DNA from: Streptomyces sp. V4I2
Lineage (GTDB): Bacteria; Actinomycetota; Actinomycetes; Streptomycetales; Streptomycetaceae
Direction: 5' to 3'
Length of the DNA stretch: 64,000 bases
Assembly: GCF_030817655.1 (NCBI RefSeq)
Contig: NZ_JAUSZM010000003.1
Span: 4,278,001 to 4,342,000, forward strand
Shown here in pieces: positions 51,136 to 59,702 of the stretch (its first letter is position 1; each line of letters begins with the position of its first letter). A program made the position numbers and the translations under genes. The notes under the pieces are model-generated. The model saw only the letters and a program-made list of their open reading frames with translations. It searched no databases and was not told the DNA's origin.

Positions 51136-52155
51136 CTAGTCGGAAGCCTTGGCCAGCTTCAGCGCGTAGTCCGCCCACCACTCGCCCGCCTTCGGGCCGC
51201 CCTTGCACTCGCCGTCCGACTCTCCCGGGCGCTTGACCCAGACGTAGGCGTCCACCAGGGGGTCCGCCGTCTTGGTCGTCGGGGTCTCCCCCAGTGCCCG
51301 GCCGGGCGGGTTGCACCAGCGTTCGTCGGGGTTGCCGCCCGTGTAGGGGCCGTTGCCGTTGCGGCTGGTGTCGATGACGAAGGGCTTGTTGCCCACCTTC
51401 GAGGAGAGCTCCTTGCCGTAGGCGATGGAGTCCTCGGTGGAGTAGAAGTTGGAGACGTTGACGGAGAAGCCGTCGGCCTGGCCGATGCCGGCGCGCTGGA
51501 GGGGTTCGAAGATCTGGTCCGGCTTGCCCCAGCCGGCGTTGCCCGCGTCGATGTAGACCTTGGTGTTCTTCTGGGACGTGAGCTTGCCGACCGCCTCGTT
51601 GAGCAGGGCGTAGCGCTCCTCGTGGAACTCCTCCGGTGTGCAGTTGTCCACCATGTGCAGCACCGCGTCCGGTTCCAGGATCACCGTCGCGGGGCGGTCG
51701 CCGATGCCCTTGACGACGCTGTCGACGAACGCCCGGTACGCGTCGCCGTCGGCGGCGCCGCCTCCCGAGAACTGGCCGCAGTCCCGGTGCGGGATGTTGT
51801 AGAGGACGAGCAGCGCGTCCCGGTCCGCCTTCTCGGCGGCCTCGGTGTAGCCGCGGGCCTGCTCCTCGGGGTTCTCCGGGACGATCCACTCGGCGGCCGG
51901 CTGCTCGGCCAGCTTGCGGATCTGCTCGGCCTCAGCCTTCTTGCCCGCCTTCTCGTAGTCCTTCACCTGCTGCGCCGCGCTGCCGTCCGGGTTGACCCAG
52001 AACGGGCTTGTCCCCTTGGGCTGTTGGGTGATCGAGGCACCGGCGTTGTCGTTCTCCTTGTCCCCTCCGTCGTCCGAGGAACAGCCTGCCACCAGCAGTG
52101 CCGCCCCCAGCACCACCGCGGCAGTCCGCGTTCCGGCCCCCCTGCTGACGTACAT
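51136..52155 (-). CDS. cslZ: GH6 endoglucanase-like lipoprotein CslZ
   Basis: 339 aa. The ATG (MYVSRGAG) with GGGGGAG upstream opens a lipoprotein signal ending LLVAGC. GH6 features: YNIPHRDCGQFSGGG (catalytic-acid region), VILEPDAVLHM, YIDAGNAGWG and VIDTSRNGNGP. GH6 enzymes invert beta-1,4-glucan bonds; near cslA-glxA it probably trims the tip glycan. The promoter region is shared with the divergent GAF pseudogene. Confidence 0.88.
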   Translation of the reverse strand: MYVSRGAGTRTAAVVLGAALLVAGCSSDDGGDKENDNAGASITQQPKGTSPFWVNPDGSAAQQVKDYEKAGKKAEAEQIRKLAEQPAAEWIVPENPEEQARGYTEAAEKADRDALLVLYNIPHRDCGQFSGGGAADGDAYRAFVDSVVKGIGDRPATVILEPDAVLHMVDNCTPEEFHEERYALLNEAVGKLTSQKNTKVYIDAGNAGWGKPDQIFEPLQRAGIGQADGFSVNVSNFYSTEDSIAYGKELSSKVGNKPFVIDTSRNGNGPYTGGNPDERWCNPPGRALGETPTTKTADPLVDAYVWVKRPGESDGECKGGPKAGEWWADYALKLAKASD

Positions 52156-52322
52156 CCACTCCCCCTTGGGTGCACCGTTCCAAGTCTCAATCCTGACACA
52201 CCAGACACGTGGCCCACGAGGCCGCCCGAACCTTGTCCAAGAGCTGTTACAGCGCCGATGGTCGGGGTAGGCGCGCGCCCGTCCAGGGGGGCACGTCCAC
52301 CTCTGCAGAGGAGTGCTCGCAT

Positions 52323-52692
52323 ATGCGGTACACCACCAGGGGGATCCGGCTCGCGGCAGCACTGGTGGAGGCCGCGGACACCCTCACCGACGGCTTCGAG
52401 ACCACGCCCCATTTACAACGGATGTCCGACCACTGCGTCGAGCTGCTCTCCGCGCGGACGGCCGGGGTCATGCTCATCGACGGCGGCGAGGCGGTGTCGC
52501 TGGCCGGCAGCAACCGGCACCAGGAGGTGGCGCTCGACCTGCTGGAGGCGCAGTACGGCGGCGGGCATGCGCCGGCACGCCAGGCGGCGCCGGCTGTCGC
52601 TGGACCGGGTCGCGGGCGCGGTCATCGAAGGGCTCGCGGACGACGCCGGACTGCGCCGGGAGGTGGAGGGGCCGCTCGACGGACCGTCGTAG
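52323..52692 (+). pseudogene. Decayed GAF-ANTAR-type regulator
   Basis: The first 80 codons encode a GAF-like start (LAAALVEAADTLTDGF, MSDHCVELLSARTAGVMLID). After LLEAQYGGG the coding signal jumps to another frame and resumes with RRRLSLDRVAGAVIEGLADD, like the end of an ANTAR domain. The middle of the gene is missing and a frameshift separates the ends. GAGGAG lies before the ATG, so a short GAF fragment could still be translated. Confidence 0.7.
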
Positions 52693-52982
52693 AAACCGCG
52701 TACCCTTCGCGTCGCACCAGGCATCACCAGCATGGATCACGCAGAGCCACCGGCCGGGACTTGGCGTCACACGGCCTCTGGGCCCCGGCGCACATCCGTT
52801 CTAGAGTCTTCTCATACGGCCCCGGCCCCCGGCCACGCGTTCACTTGCTCCGTGGCTTCCAAGCCTCCCGCGCCGGCGCCGGGTTACTCCCGCAACCCGT
52901 GCGCGCGCGGTCGAGGACCAGCCCGGTCGGCGGCTTCGGGGGGAGCGGGTCGCCGACCGGGCCGGGTGCGACTGACTTCTGT

Positions 52983-53172
52983 TCAGGCCCGCCTGCGCCT
53001 CACGAAGAGGACCAGCGCGCCGCCGAGCAGCAGTGCGGCCGGCGCCCGTCGCGGCGGCCACGGGCAGGATGCCGCTGCCGCCGGTGCCGGCGAGGGAGCC
53101 GGTGTCGTCGGCGGCGGAACCGGTGTGGGTCCGGGGTGGGTGCGGGCGTCCCCGGGCACTGAACTCGCTCGG
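52983..53172 (-). pseudogene. C-terminal remnant of a sortase-anchored (LAXTG) surface protein
   Basis: About 60 codons: TGSAADDTGSLAGTGGSGILPVAAATG, with LAGTG at 53080-53094, then a +1 frameshift near 53045 after which AALLLGGALVLFVRRRRA and a stop complete the hydrophobic anchor and basic tail. The body of the protein is absent. 52693-52982 show no gene. Confidence 0.68.
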
Positions 53173-53205
53173 ACGGGGCACGCAGATGTACTCCGGTGCG
53201 CCTGG

Positions 53206-53255
53206 GGTCTTCTCAGGTCTTCTCAGGTCTTCTCAGGTCTTCTCAGGTCTTCTCA
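53206..53255. repeat. Five tandem copies of a 10-bp repeat
   Basis: GGTCTTCTCA is repeated five times without a mismatch, 12 bp after the sortase gene stop. A perfect array usually means recent slippage; the copy number may vary between strains. Confidence 0.95.
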
Positions 53256-53267
53256 CGGGTGCCGGAT

Positions 53268-53933
53268 CTAAAGTCCCGCGCCCGTGAGATAGGCCGAGAC
53301 GATCACGTTCGCCGTGTAGCTGCGGCTCGCCCGGTCGAAGTTGCCGCCGCAGGTGATCAGCCGCAGCTCGGCCCGTCCGGTCTGGCGGGGGCCGTACGCC
53401 TGCTGGGCGTCGAAGCGGTCGCGGGTGACGACCTGGACGTCGTCCACGGTGAACTCGGCGACCTTGCCGTCGTCGCGGATCACCCGGACCGTCTCGCCGG
53501 GCTTGAGGGAGCTGAGCTTGTAGAAGACGGCGGGCCGGGTCTCGGTGTCGACGTGCCCCACCATCAGCGCGGTCCCGGCCGCCCCCGGCTTCACGCCTCC
53601 CGCGTACCAGCCGACGACCCCGGACTGCTCGAACGGGGGCGGGTCGATCGCCCCCGCCCCGTCGAGCCCTCGCGCCACCACCGGCGCCTGCACGTCGAGG
53701 AAGGGGATGTCGACGCGCTGTGGCAGGGCCGCGCCGAGCGGCCGGTGTGCGGGCGGGAGTTCGACCTCCGGCGGCCGCCCGACCGCCGCCATGTCGCCCG
53801 TGGTGGGCGCGGATGTCCCGTGCCGTACGTCGGTCACCTCGCGCCCCCACAGCCACAGCCCGAGCAGCAGCACCGCCCAGGCAATGCCGGTGATCAGACG
53901 TCCGGTGCCGGAGGAACGTTCGTGGTCGGACAT
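53268..53933 (-). CDS. Class F sortase
   Basis: 221-aa transpeptidase with one N-terminal membrane helix (residues 13-30). Catalytic His127 (VGHVDT), Cys195 (LITCGGNFD) and Arg204 (SRSYT) are all present. It should cleave a Leu-Ala/Pro-x-Thr-Gly signal and attach surface proteins. Substrate candidates are the neighbouring genes. It begins 6 nt after the upstream gene's stop, so the two form an operon. Confidence 0.86.
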   Translation of the reverse strand: MSDHERSSGTGRLITGIAWAVLLLGLWLWGREVTDVRHGTSAPTTGDMAAVGRPPEVELPPAHRPLGAALPQRVDIPFLDVQAPVVARGLDGAGAIDPPPFEQSGVVGWYAGGVKPGAAGTALMVGHVDTETRPAVFYKLSSLKPGETVRVIRDDGKVAEFTVDDVQVVTRDRFDAQQAYGPRQTGRAELRLITCGGNFDRASRSYTANVIVSAYLTGAGL

Positions 53934-53939
53934 GGCGGG

Positions 53940-54518
53940 TCAGCCCGTCCCGCGGCTCCGGCGGGCACTCCGGAGCACGACGGCCACCGCGGCGGCCGCG
54001 GCGAGAAGCAGTCCGATCACGGTGTGTCCGGTACCGGGACCGGTGGCACGGGCGTCCTCGTCGGCTTCCGCGCCGGTTTCGACCGCGGCGAGGTGCGCGG
54101 TACCACCGCCGCCGGCCTGCACGGGGGCGACCGGGGACGCGTGGGTGGTGGGCTGATGGGTCGGCTGGTCCGGCCGCGGTGACTTCTCCACGACGGTCAG
54201 GCGGGCCTTGCGGTCGGCGCCGCCGCAGGTGACCGTCACGTCGTACGCGCCCGCCTGGAGCGAGGTGCGGATACGCGTCTCGCCGACGAGTGTGCCGTCG
54301 GCGCCGGTAAGCCGGACCTCCGCGACGAAGGCCGCGGAGACCGCCGTGGCGGTCCGGGCCGTGCAGCCGGAGACGCGCAGCGCGATGTCGGTGCCGGGGA
54401 CGGGGGACGAGGGGGTCACCGCGATGCCACCGCCTCCGTCCTCCGCGTACGCCGCCGGGGTGAGGGCGGCGGTGGCGAGCATCAGGCCGGTACAGAGAGT
54501 GAGACGTAGGGAACGCAT
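53940..54518 (-). CDS. Secreted surface protein in sortase operon
   Basis: 192 aa: signal peptide (MRSLRLTLCTGLMLATAALTP), an Ig-like beta domain (VTPSSPVPGTDIALRVSGCTA to ARLTVVEKS), a Pro/Thr/His-rich stalk and a C-terminal helix with basic end (LLLAAAAAVAVVLRSARRS). No exact LAXTG or LPXTG is present ahead of the helix (GPGTG), so it may be only membrane anchored. GGAGG lies 6 nt before the ATG. Confidence 0.75.
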   Translation of the reverse strand: MRSLRLTLCTGLMLATAALTPAAYAEDGGGGIAVTPSSPVPGTDIALRVSGCTARTATAVSAAFVAEVRLTGADGTLVGETRIRTSLQAGAYDVTVTCGGADRKARLTVVEKSPRPDQPTHQPTTHASPVAPVQAGGGGTAHLAAVETGAEADEDARATGPGTGHTVIGLLLAAAAAVAVVLRSARRSRGTG

Positions 54519-54646
54519 CGTGAACCTCCAGATACCTGGAGCCTCCCCCGGCGGCCGGGGCCCCGCATCCTCAGCGGGGCCCGCACTGCTCCGAACGGGG
54601 GACGTTCCGCCGCTCCGAACGGGGCACGTTCCGCCCCTGTCGGGTT

Positions 54647-55426
54647 TCAGACCCGGTCGACGAGGTCCGCGATCGAGTCCACGACCTTCGACGGCCGGTA
54701 CGGGAAGTTCTCCACCTGCTCGGGCCGGGTCAGGCCGGTGAGCACCAGGTACGTCTGCATTCCGGCCTCCATGCCCGCCAGGACGTCGGTGTCCATCCGG
54801 TCGCCGATCATCGCGCTGGTCTCGGAGTGCGCGCCGATCGCGTTGAGCCCGGTCCGCATCATCAGGGGGTTCGGCTTGCCCGCGAAGTACGGCTGCTTGC
54901 CGGTCGCCTTGGTGATCAGTGCGGCGACGGCACCGGTGGCCGGGAGCGGGCCCTCGGTGGAGGGGCCCGTCTCGTCGGGGTTGGTGGCGATGAAGCGGGC
55001 GCCGCCCTCGATGAGCCGTACGGCCTTCGTCATGGCCTCGAAGGAGTAGGTCCGCGTCTCCCCGAGGACGACGTAGTCCGGCTCGTGGTCGGTGAGGATG
55101 TAGCCGATGTCGTGCAGCGCGGTGGTCAGGCCCGCCTCGCCGATGACGTACGCCGATCCGCCCGGCCGCTGGTCGTCCAGGAACTGGGCGGTGGCCAGCG
55201 CCGAGGTCCAGATGGACTCGACCGGCACGTCCAGGCCCATCCGCCGCAGCCTGGCGTGCAGGTCGCGCGGGGTGTAGATCGAGTTGTTGGTGAGGACCAG
55301 GAAGGGCTTCCCGGACTCCTTCAGCTTCTTGAGGAAGGCGTCGGCGCCGGGGATCGGTACGCCCTCGTGGATGAGTACACCGTCCATGTCGGTGAGCCAC
55401 GACTCGATGGGCCTGCGGTCTGCCAT
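54647..55426 (-). CDS. HAD-superfamily phosphatase, NagD type (HAD-IIA)
   Basis: 259 aa. Motif [11 protein letters not shown] holds the nucleophile Asp and acid/base Asp; [11 protein letters not shown] is motif II, Lys in FAGKPNPLM motif III and [10 protein letters not shown] motif IV. NagD-type enzymes dephosphorylate sugar phosphates or nucleotides. AGGAG lies 9 nt before the ATG. Probably independent of the sortase genes. Confidence 0.88.
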   Translation of the reverse strand: MADRRPIESWLTDMDGVLIHEGVPIPGADAFLKKLKESGKPFLVLTNNSIYTPRDLHARLRRMGLDVPVESIWTSALATAQFLDDQRPGGSAYVIGEAGLTTALHDIGYILTDHEPDYVVLGETRTYSFEAMTKAVRLIEGGARFIATNPDETGPSTEGPLPATGAVAALITKATGKQPYFAGKPNPLMMRTGLNAIGAHSETSAMIGDRMDTDVLAGMEAGMQTYLVLTGLTRPEQVENFPYRPSKVVDSIADLVDRV

Positions 55427-55556
55427 GTGCGGGATCTCCTGCCGTACGCATGCCGCATGTACGCGGTGCTGGATGCGCCCCCAGCCTAAACAGTGGCCGG
55501 ATCTTGGGGAATGGCCAGTTCCCGGTGGGGTGGCGGAGGAGCGGGTCAGCACCGGC

Positions 55557-56336
55557 TCAGCGGCGTCTGCGGGCCCGCAGCAGGGTGGCGCCGGTGACGA
55601 TCAGCAGGGTGGTGCCCACGAGGGCGACGACCACGGGGCGGCCGGTGCGGGCGAGTTCGTAGGCATGGTCGGGACGGTCGGCCCTGTCGTCTTCATCGGC
55701 TTCGCCGGTGCCGGGGTCGGTGGCTGCGGCGCTCGGGCTGCGCTCCCGCTCCTCGCTCGGTTCGCTGTCGATGCCGAAGCGGTAGTCGTTGGACTGGCCG
55801 ATCCACTCGCCGTCGTCGTCGTGGCGTTGTACGACGGCCGCGTTGGCGGTGACCTCGTTCGGTACGGCGTCCGAGGTGACCGCGAGCCGGACCTTCACGG
55901 TGAGGGTCCGGCCCGGGCCGACGGTGAAGCCGGGGAAGCCGGCCCGCTCGTCGGCGAAGACACCCACGAGTTCGTCGGCGTCGGTGCGCTCGAAGCGGAT
56001 GGGGTGCGGGCGGGTGCCGCCCCGCGCTGTGCCGTCGTAGAACTCCAGGCGCGGCTGCGACGGTTGGAGCGCCCGCTCGTCGTCGGCGAGGACGACAACG
56101 GGGTGGATGTTCGCGCAGATCCGGCGGGTGGTGTTGGTCAGGTCCAGATACCAGGTGCCGTAACCACCCCCGGCCTCATAGGACTCGGGCCCGCCATGAA
56201 TCCGCGTGGTCACCGGAAAGGCCCGGTCGCCGGGCGCGACACAGGAGGCACCGGAGTCGGCGTACGCCGACGCGGGGAGGAAGGCGACGGCGGCTGCGAG
56301 ACAGAGGGACACGGGCACGGGCATAGGCAGTCGCAT
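55557..56336 (-). CDS. Secreted protein with LAXTG sortase signal
   Basis: 259 aa: signal peptide ([24 protein letters not shown]), a beta-rich ectodomain ([36 protein letters not shown]), an acidic linker and the sorting signal ELARTG followed by a hydrophobic helix and RARRRR. LARTG is the LAXTG form used by Streptomyces sortases. It is the one intact sortase substrate near the sortase gene. Ectodomain function unknown. Confidence 0.8.
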   Translation of the reverse strand: MRLPMPVPVSLCLAAAVAFLPASAYADSGASCVAPGDRAFPVTTRIHGGPESYEAGGGYGTWYLDLTNTTRRICANIHPVVVLADDERALQPSQPRLEFYDGTARGGTRPHPIRFERTDADELVGVFADERAGFPGFTVGPGRTLTVKVRLAVTSDAVPNEVTANAAVVQRHDDDGEWIGQSNDYRFGIDSEPSEERERSPSAAATDPGTGEADEDDRADRPDHAYELARTGRPVVVALVGTTLLIVTGATLLRARRRR

Positions 56337-56681
56337 GAACACATGACCATGCCGGGCGGGGGCGAGGTGGCGGCGATGCCATGCCGGGCGGGGCGGGGGT
56401 GACGGGTGGATTCCGCCCGTTTGGCGGGTGGGGGTGGCCGGTGGATTCCGCCGGCGGGGTGGGGGTGGGGCTGCGCGGCGCCGGTCGCCGGGGCAGCCCG
56501 CGCCGTCAATCCGCGGGCGGTCGACGCCGGCAACCTCGCCGGCAGTCGACGCCGTCATCCGCGGGCAGTCGTGCCGCTGGGGCGACTCCCGACCCAAAGA
56601 GGCGCGGCACCCCGTCAGCGCCGGGCTGCGCGACCCACCCCCGGTCAGCCACAGCCGACCTGCACGCACCACACGGGCCGG
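56337..56681. other. 345 bp without a gene
   Basis: Very GC-rich DNA with repeated GGTGGATTCCGCC (56404 and 56441) and paired GTCGACGCCG/CCGCGGGC motifs near 56510-56570. Open frames here lack coding character. The upstream signals of the LARTG gene must lie at its left edge. Confidence 0.45.
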
Positions 56682-57917
56682 CTATCCGTCGCCCCGCCCG
56701 AACAGCGGCGCCAGCAGCAGCTGGGCCGCCCCTTCCGCCACTCCGCCGGAGGCGACCCGTACCGGTACCGCCCCCTCACCCCGGGCGCGGGCGTCGAGAA
56801 CGGCCGCGACCCCTCGTACGAAAGCGTCCGGCGCCCCGGCGACCGTACGGCCGCCCAGCAGGACGAGGTCGATGTCCAGCAGGCCGACGAGGTTCGCGGC
56901 GCCCTCCCCCAGTACCCGCGCCGCCTCCTCGATCTCGCCGCGCGCCACCGCACCCAGACACAGGGTCTCCACGCAGCCCCGGTTCCCGCACTCACAGCGC
57001 GGCCCGTCCAGCTGGATGACCTGGTGGCCGAACTCGCCCGCACCGGTCCGGGCCCCTCGATGCACGGCACCGCCGATCACGAGCCCGGCACCGAGCCCCG
57101 TACCGAGGTAGAGGTAGGCGAAGGACCCGCCCGCGCCGCCCTCTCCCGCCACCGCCAGTCCGAGCGCCGCCGCGTTGGTGTCCTTGTCGACGACGACCGG
57201 CACCCCGAGCCGCCGCACCAGCGCGTCCCGCAGCGGAAAGCCGTCCCACTCCGGAAACCCGGTGACCCGATGCAGCATGCCCCGGGCGTGATCAAGGGGC
57301 CCTGGGAGAGCTATGCCGACACCGAGAAGGGAGCCGATGTCGGAGAGGGACGCCCTAACCGTGGAATCCGGAACAGGCGGGACAGGCAGGACAGGCGGAG
57401 CAGGCGGAACAGGCGACGCAGTCGGCCCCGCCGCCCCCAGCCCCTCCCCCGCCAACCCCTCGACCACCCGAGCCACCGCCCCCACCACGGCCTCCGCCCC
57501 CGCACCAAGGTCCAGCGGCGCCCGGCGTTCCCCGACCACAGCCCCGTTCAGGTCGACCAGCACCGCACACAGCTCGTCCCGGTCCAGATGGACCCCGACC
57601 GCATGCCCCGCCCCCGGCACCAGCCGCAGCACCGTCCGCGGCTTGCCGCCCGTCGACGCGCGGTGCCCGGCCTCCGCCGCCAGCCCCTCCTCCCGCAGCC
57701 GGGCGGTGATCTTGCTGACGGCCTGCGGGGTCAGCCCCGTCCGTTCGGCGAGTTCGAGGCGGCTGATGCCCTCCGTGCCGGCCGTGCGCAGCAGGTCGAG
57801 CACCAGTGCGGTGTTGTGGCTGCGCAGAGCGCGCAGGTTCACCCCCGCCGGGCCACCGACCACCCCCGCGCCCTCGCCCGCCCCCGCATCGCCGCTACCG
57901 CCCTTCGCCCTGTTCAC
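56682..57917 (-). CDS. ROK-family transcriptional repressor
   Basis: 411 aa: N-terminal winged helix (about 28-85; LELAERTGLTPQAVSKITARL) and sugar-kinase-like ROK domain with DKDTNAAALG, GTGLGAGLVIGG, GEFGHQ and zinc motif CECGNRGCVE. The kinase Asp is in the usual place, but with an HTH it acts as a regulator. A Pro/Val-rich insert (about 165-188) encoded by 9-bp repeats interrupts the ROK fold. It faces the Gfo/Idh gene across a clear inverted-repeat operator. Confidence 0.88.
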   Translation of the reverse strand: MNRAKGGSGDAGAGEGAGVVGGPAGVNLRALRSHNTALVLDLLRTAGTEGISRLELAERTGLTPQAVSKITARLREEGLAAEAGHRASTGGKPRTVLRLVPGAGHAVGVHLDRDELCAVLVDLNGAVVGERRAPLDLGAGAEAVVGAVARVVEGLAGEGLGAAGPTASPVPPAPPVLPVPPVPDSTVRASLSDIGSLLGVGIALPGPLDHARGMLHRVTGFPEWDGFPLRDALVRRLGVPVVVDKDTNAAALGLAVAGEGGAGGSFAYLYLGTGLGAGLVIGGAVHRGARTGAGEFGHQVIQLDGPRCECGNRGCVETLCLGAVARGEIEEAARVLGEGAANLVGLLDIDLVLLGGRTVAGAPDAFVRGVAAVLDARARGEGAVPVRVASGGVAEGAAQLLLAPLFGRGDG

Positions 57918-57940
57918 GCCCCCATTCTCCCCGGCGCTTG

Positions 57941-57967
57941 CACTTTGGCAACAGCGTTGCGAAAGTG
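57941..57967. promoter_or_regulatory. Operator between the ROK regulator and the oxidoreductase
   Basis: Arms CACTTTGGCAAC (57941-57952) and GTTGCGAAAGTG (57956-57967) are complementary at 11 of 12 positions around AGC. It occupies half of the 56-bp gap between the divergent starts and reaches the oxidoreductase ribosome site, so one bound repressor would control both genes. Confidence 0.75.
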
Positions 57968-57973
57968 GAGGCC

Positions 57974-59056
57974 ATGACTGGACGCAAGACTGCTGGTACT
58001 CCCCTCCGCGTGGGCCTCGTCGGCTACGGCCTCGCCGGCTCCGTCTTCCACGCCCCGCTGATCGCCGCCACCGAGGGCCTCATCCTCGACACGGTGGTCA
58101 CCTCGAACCCCGAGCGCCAGGAGCAGGCCCGCGCCGGGTTCCCGGACGTACGCCTGGCGGCCGCGCCGGAGGAGCTGTTCGACCGGGCCGACGAGCTGGA
58201 CCTGGTCGTCGTCGCGTCCCCGAACAAGACGCACGTCCCGCTCGCCACCGCCGCCCTGAAGGCGGGCCTGCCCGTGGTCGTGGACAAGCCCGTCGCCGGC
58301 ACGGCCGCCGAGGCACGCGAGCTGGCGGCCCTCGCCGAGGAACGCGGCCTGCTCCTGTCCGTCTTCCAGAACCGCCGCTGGGACAACGACTTCCTGACCC
58401 TGCGCAAGCTCATCGCCGAGGGCGAGCTGGGCGACATCTACCGCTTCGAGTCCCGCTTCGAACGCTGGCGGCCCCAACTGAAGGGCGGCTGGCGGGAGTC
58501 TGGCGACCCGGCAGAGATCGGAGGTCTGCTCTACGACCTCGGCAGCCACGTCGTCGACCAGGCGCTCGTCCTCTTCGGCCCCGCCGCCTCCGTGTACACC
58601 GAGTCGGACGTCCGCCGCCCGGGCGCGCAGACCGACGACGACACGTTCATCGCGATCACCCACACGAGCGGCGTGCGCTCGCATCTGTACGCCTCCGCGA
58701 CGACCGCCCAACTCGGCCCCCGCTTCCGGGTGCTGGGCTCCAAGGCGGGCTACGTGAAGTACGGCCTCGACCCGCAGGAGGCGGACCTGAAGGAAGGCCG
58801 CCGCCCGGGGCCCGACTGGGGCCTGGAGCCCGAGGAGCTGTGGGGCCGTGTCGGCGCCGGCGACTCCCCCCTGACCGGCGGCGGCCGCCCCGAACCGACC
58901 CTCCCCGGCGACTACCCGGCCTACTATGCGGCCGTGGCCAGGGCCCTGGCCGACGGCGGTCCCAACCCGGTGACCGCGCTGGAGGCGGCCGCCGCCCTCG
59001 ACGTACTGGAGGCGGCGCGCCGTTCGGCCCACGACGGAGTGGCGGTGTCGCTGTGA
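57974..59056 (+). CDS. Gfo/Idh/MocA-family oxidoreductase
   Basis: 360-aa NAD(P)-dependent sugar or cyclitol dehydrogenase. Rossmann motif VGLVGYGLAGSVFHAPLI, then EKP-like VVVDKPVAGT (Asp for Glu, Lys kept), RRWDNDFLTLRKL and GGLLYDLGSHVVDQAL with the catalytic His. Similar to the YdgJ-like branch. GGAGG lies 3 nt before the ATG. It is cotranscribed with the UPF0303 gene. Confidence 0.87.
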   Translation: MTGRKTAGTPLRVGLVGYGLAGSVFHAPLIAATEGLILDTVVTSNPERQEQARAGFPDVRLAAAPEELFDRADELDLVVVASPNKTHVPLATAALKAGLPVVVDKPVAGTAAEARELAALAEERGLLLSVFQNRRWDNDFLTLRKLIAEGELGDIYRFESRFERWRPQLKGGWRESGDPAEIGGLLYDLGSHVVDQALVLFGPAASVYTESDVRRPGAQTDDDTFIAITHTSGVRSHLYASATTAQLGPRFRVLGSKAGYVKYGLDPQEADLKEGRRPGPDWGLEPEELWGRVGAGDSPLTGGGRPEPTLPGDYPAYYAAVARALADGGPNPVTALEAAAALDVLEAARRSAHDGVAVSL

Positions 59057-59589
59057 TGAGCAACCAGTCGCACAACAAGTCGAACCAGTCGCACCACCAG
59101 GAGATCACCCCGAAGTTCCACCCGGAGCTCACCCCGCCCCTGGAGGAGCTGGAGGCTCAGGAACGCCGGCTGGTCTTCCGCCAGTTCACCCACGACGACG
59201 CGTGGGCGCTGGGCTCGCTCCTCGTCGACCTGGCCCGCGAACGCCAGGCCCCCGTCGCCATCGACATCCACCGCGCGGGCCAGCAGCTCTTCCACGCCGC
59301 CCTGCCCGGTTCCGCCCCCGACAACGACGCCTGGATCGCCCGCAAGCGCCGGGTCGTGGAGCGCTACGGCTCCGCCTCCTACCTGGTCGGCGCCCGCTGC
59401 CGCGCCAAGGGCACGACGTTCGAGGAGTCCTCCCGCCTGGACCCGGACGAGTACGCGGCCCACGGCGGCTCCTTCCCGATCAACGTGGAGGGCGTTGGCG
59501 TGATCGGCGCGGTGACGGTGTCCGGGCTGCCGCAGTTGCAGGACCACCGGTTCGTCGTGGAGGCGCTGGAGCAGTTCCTGGAGCAGTGA
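59056..59589 (+). CDS. UPF0303 / heme-degrading-domain-like protein (GlcG/HbpS fold)
   Basis: 177 aa. After a Gln/His/Asn-rich start it shows ALGSLLVDLARERQAPVAIDIHRAGQQ and VISGLPQLQDH-like end (VTVSGLPQLQDHRFVVEALEQF), matching UPF0303. The TGATG junction with the oxidoreductase indicates coupled translation. Function of the family unclear. Confidence 0.82.
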   Translation: MSNQSHNKSNQSHHQEITPKFHPELTPPLEELEAQERRLVFRQFTHDDAWALGSLLVDLARERQAPVAIDIHRAGQQLFHAALPGSAPDNDAWIARKRRVVERYGSASYLVGARCRAKGTTFEESSRLDPDEYAAHGGSFPINVEGVGVIGAVTVSGLPQLQDHRFVVEALEQFLEQ

Positions 59590-59702
59590 GGCGTACGGGC
59601 GCATTGGCGTGCGGGCGCATTGGCGTGCGGGGAAGATCTCGACGCCCCCTCCGGTTGGCACCGACGTACCGCACACCCACCGACCGGAGGGACCCCCACC
59701 CC

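Noticed and set aside
53206-53255. CRISPR-like array
   Set aside because: Units of 10 bp are head to tail with no spacers; it is a simple tandem repeat.
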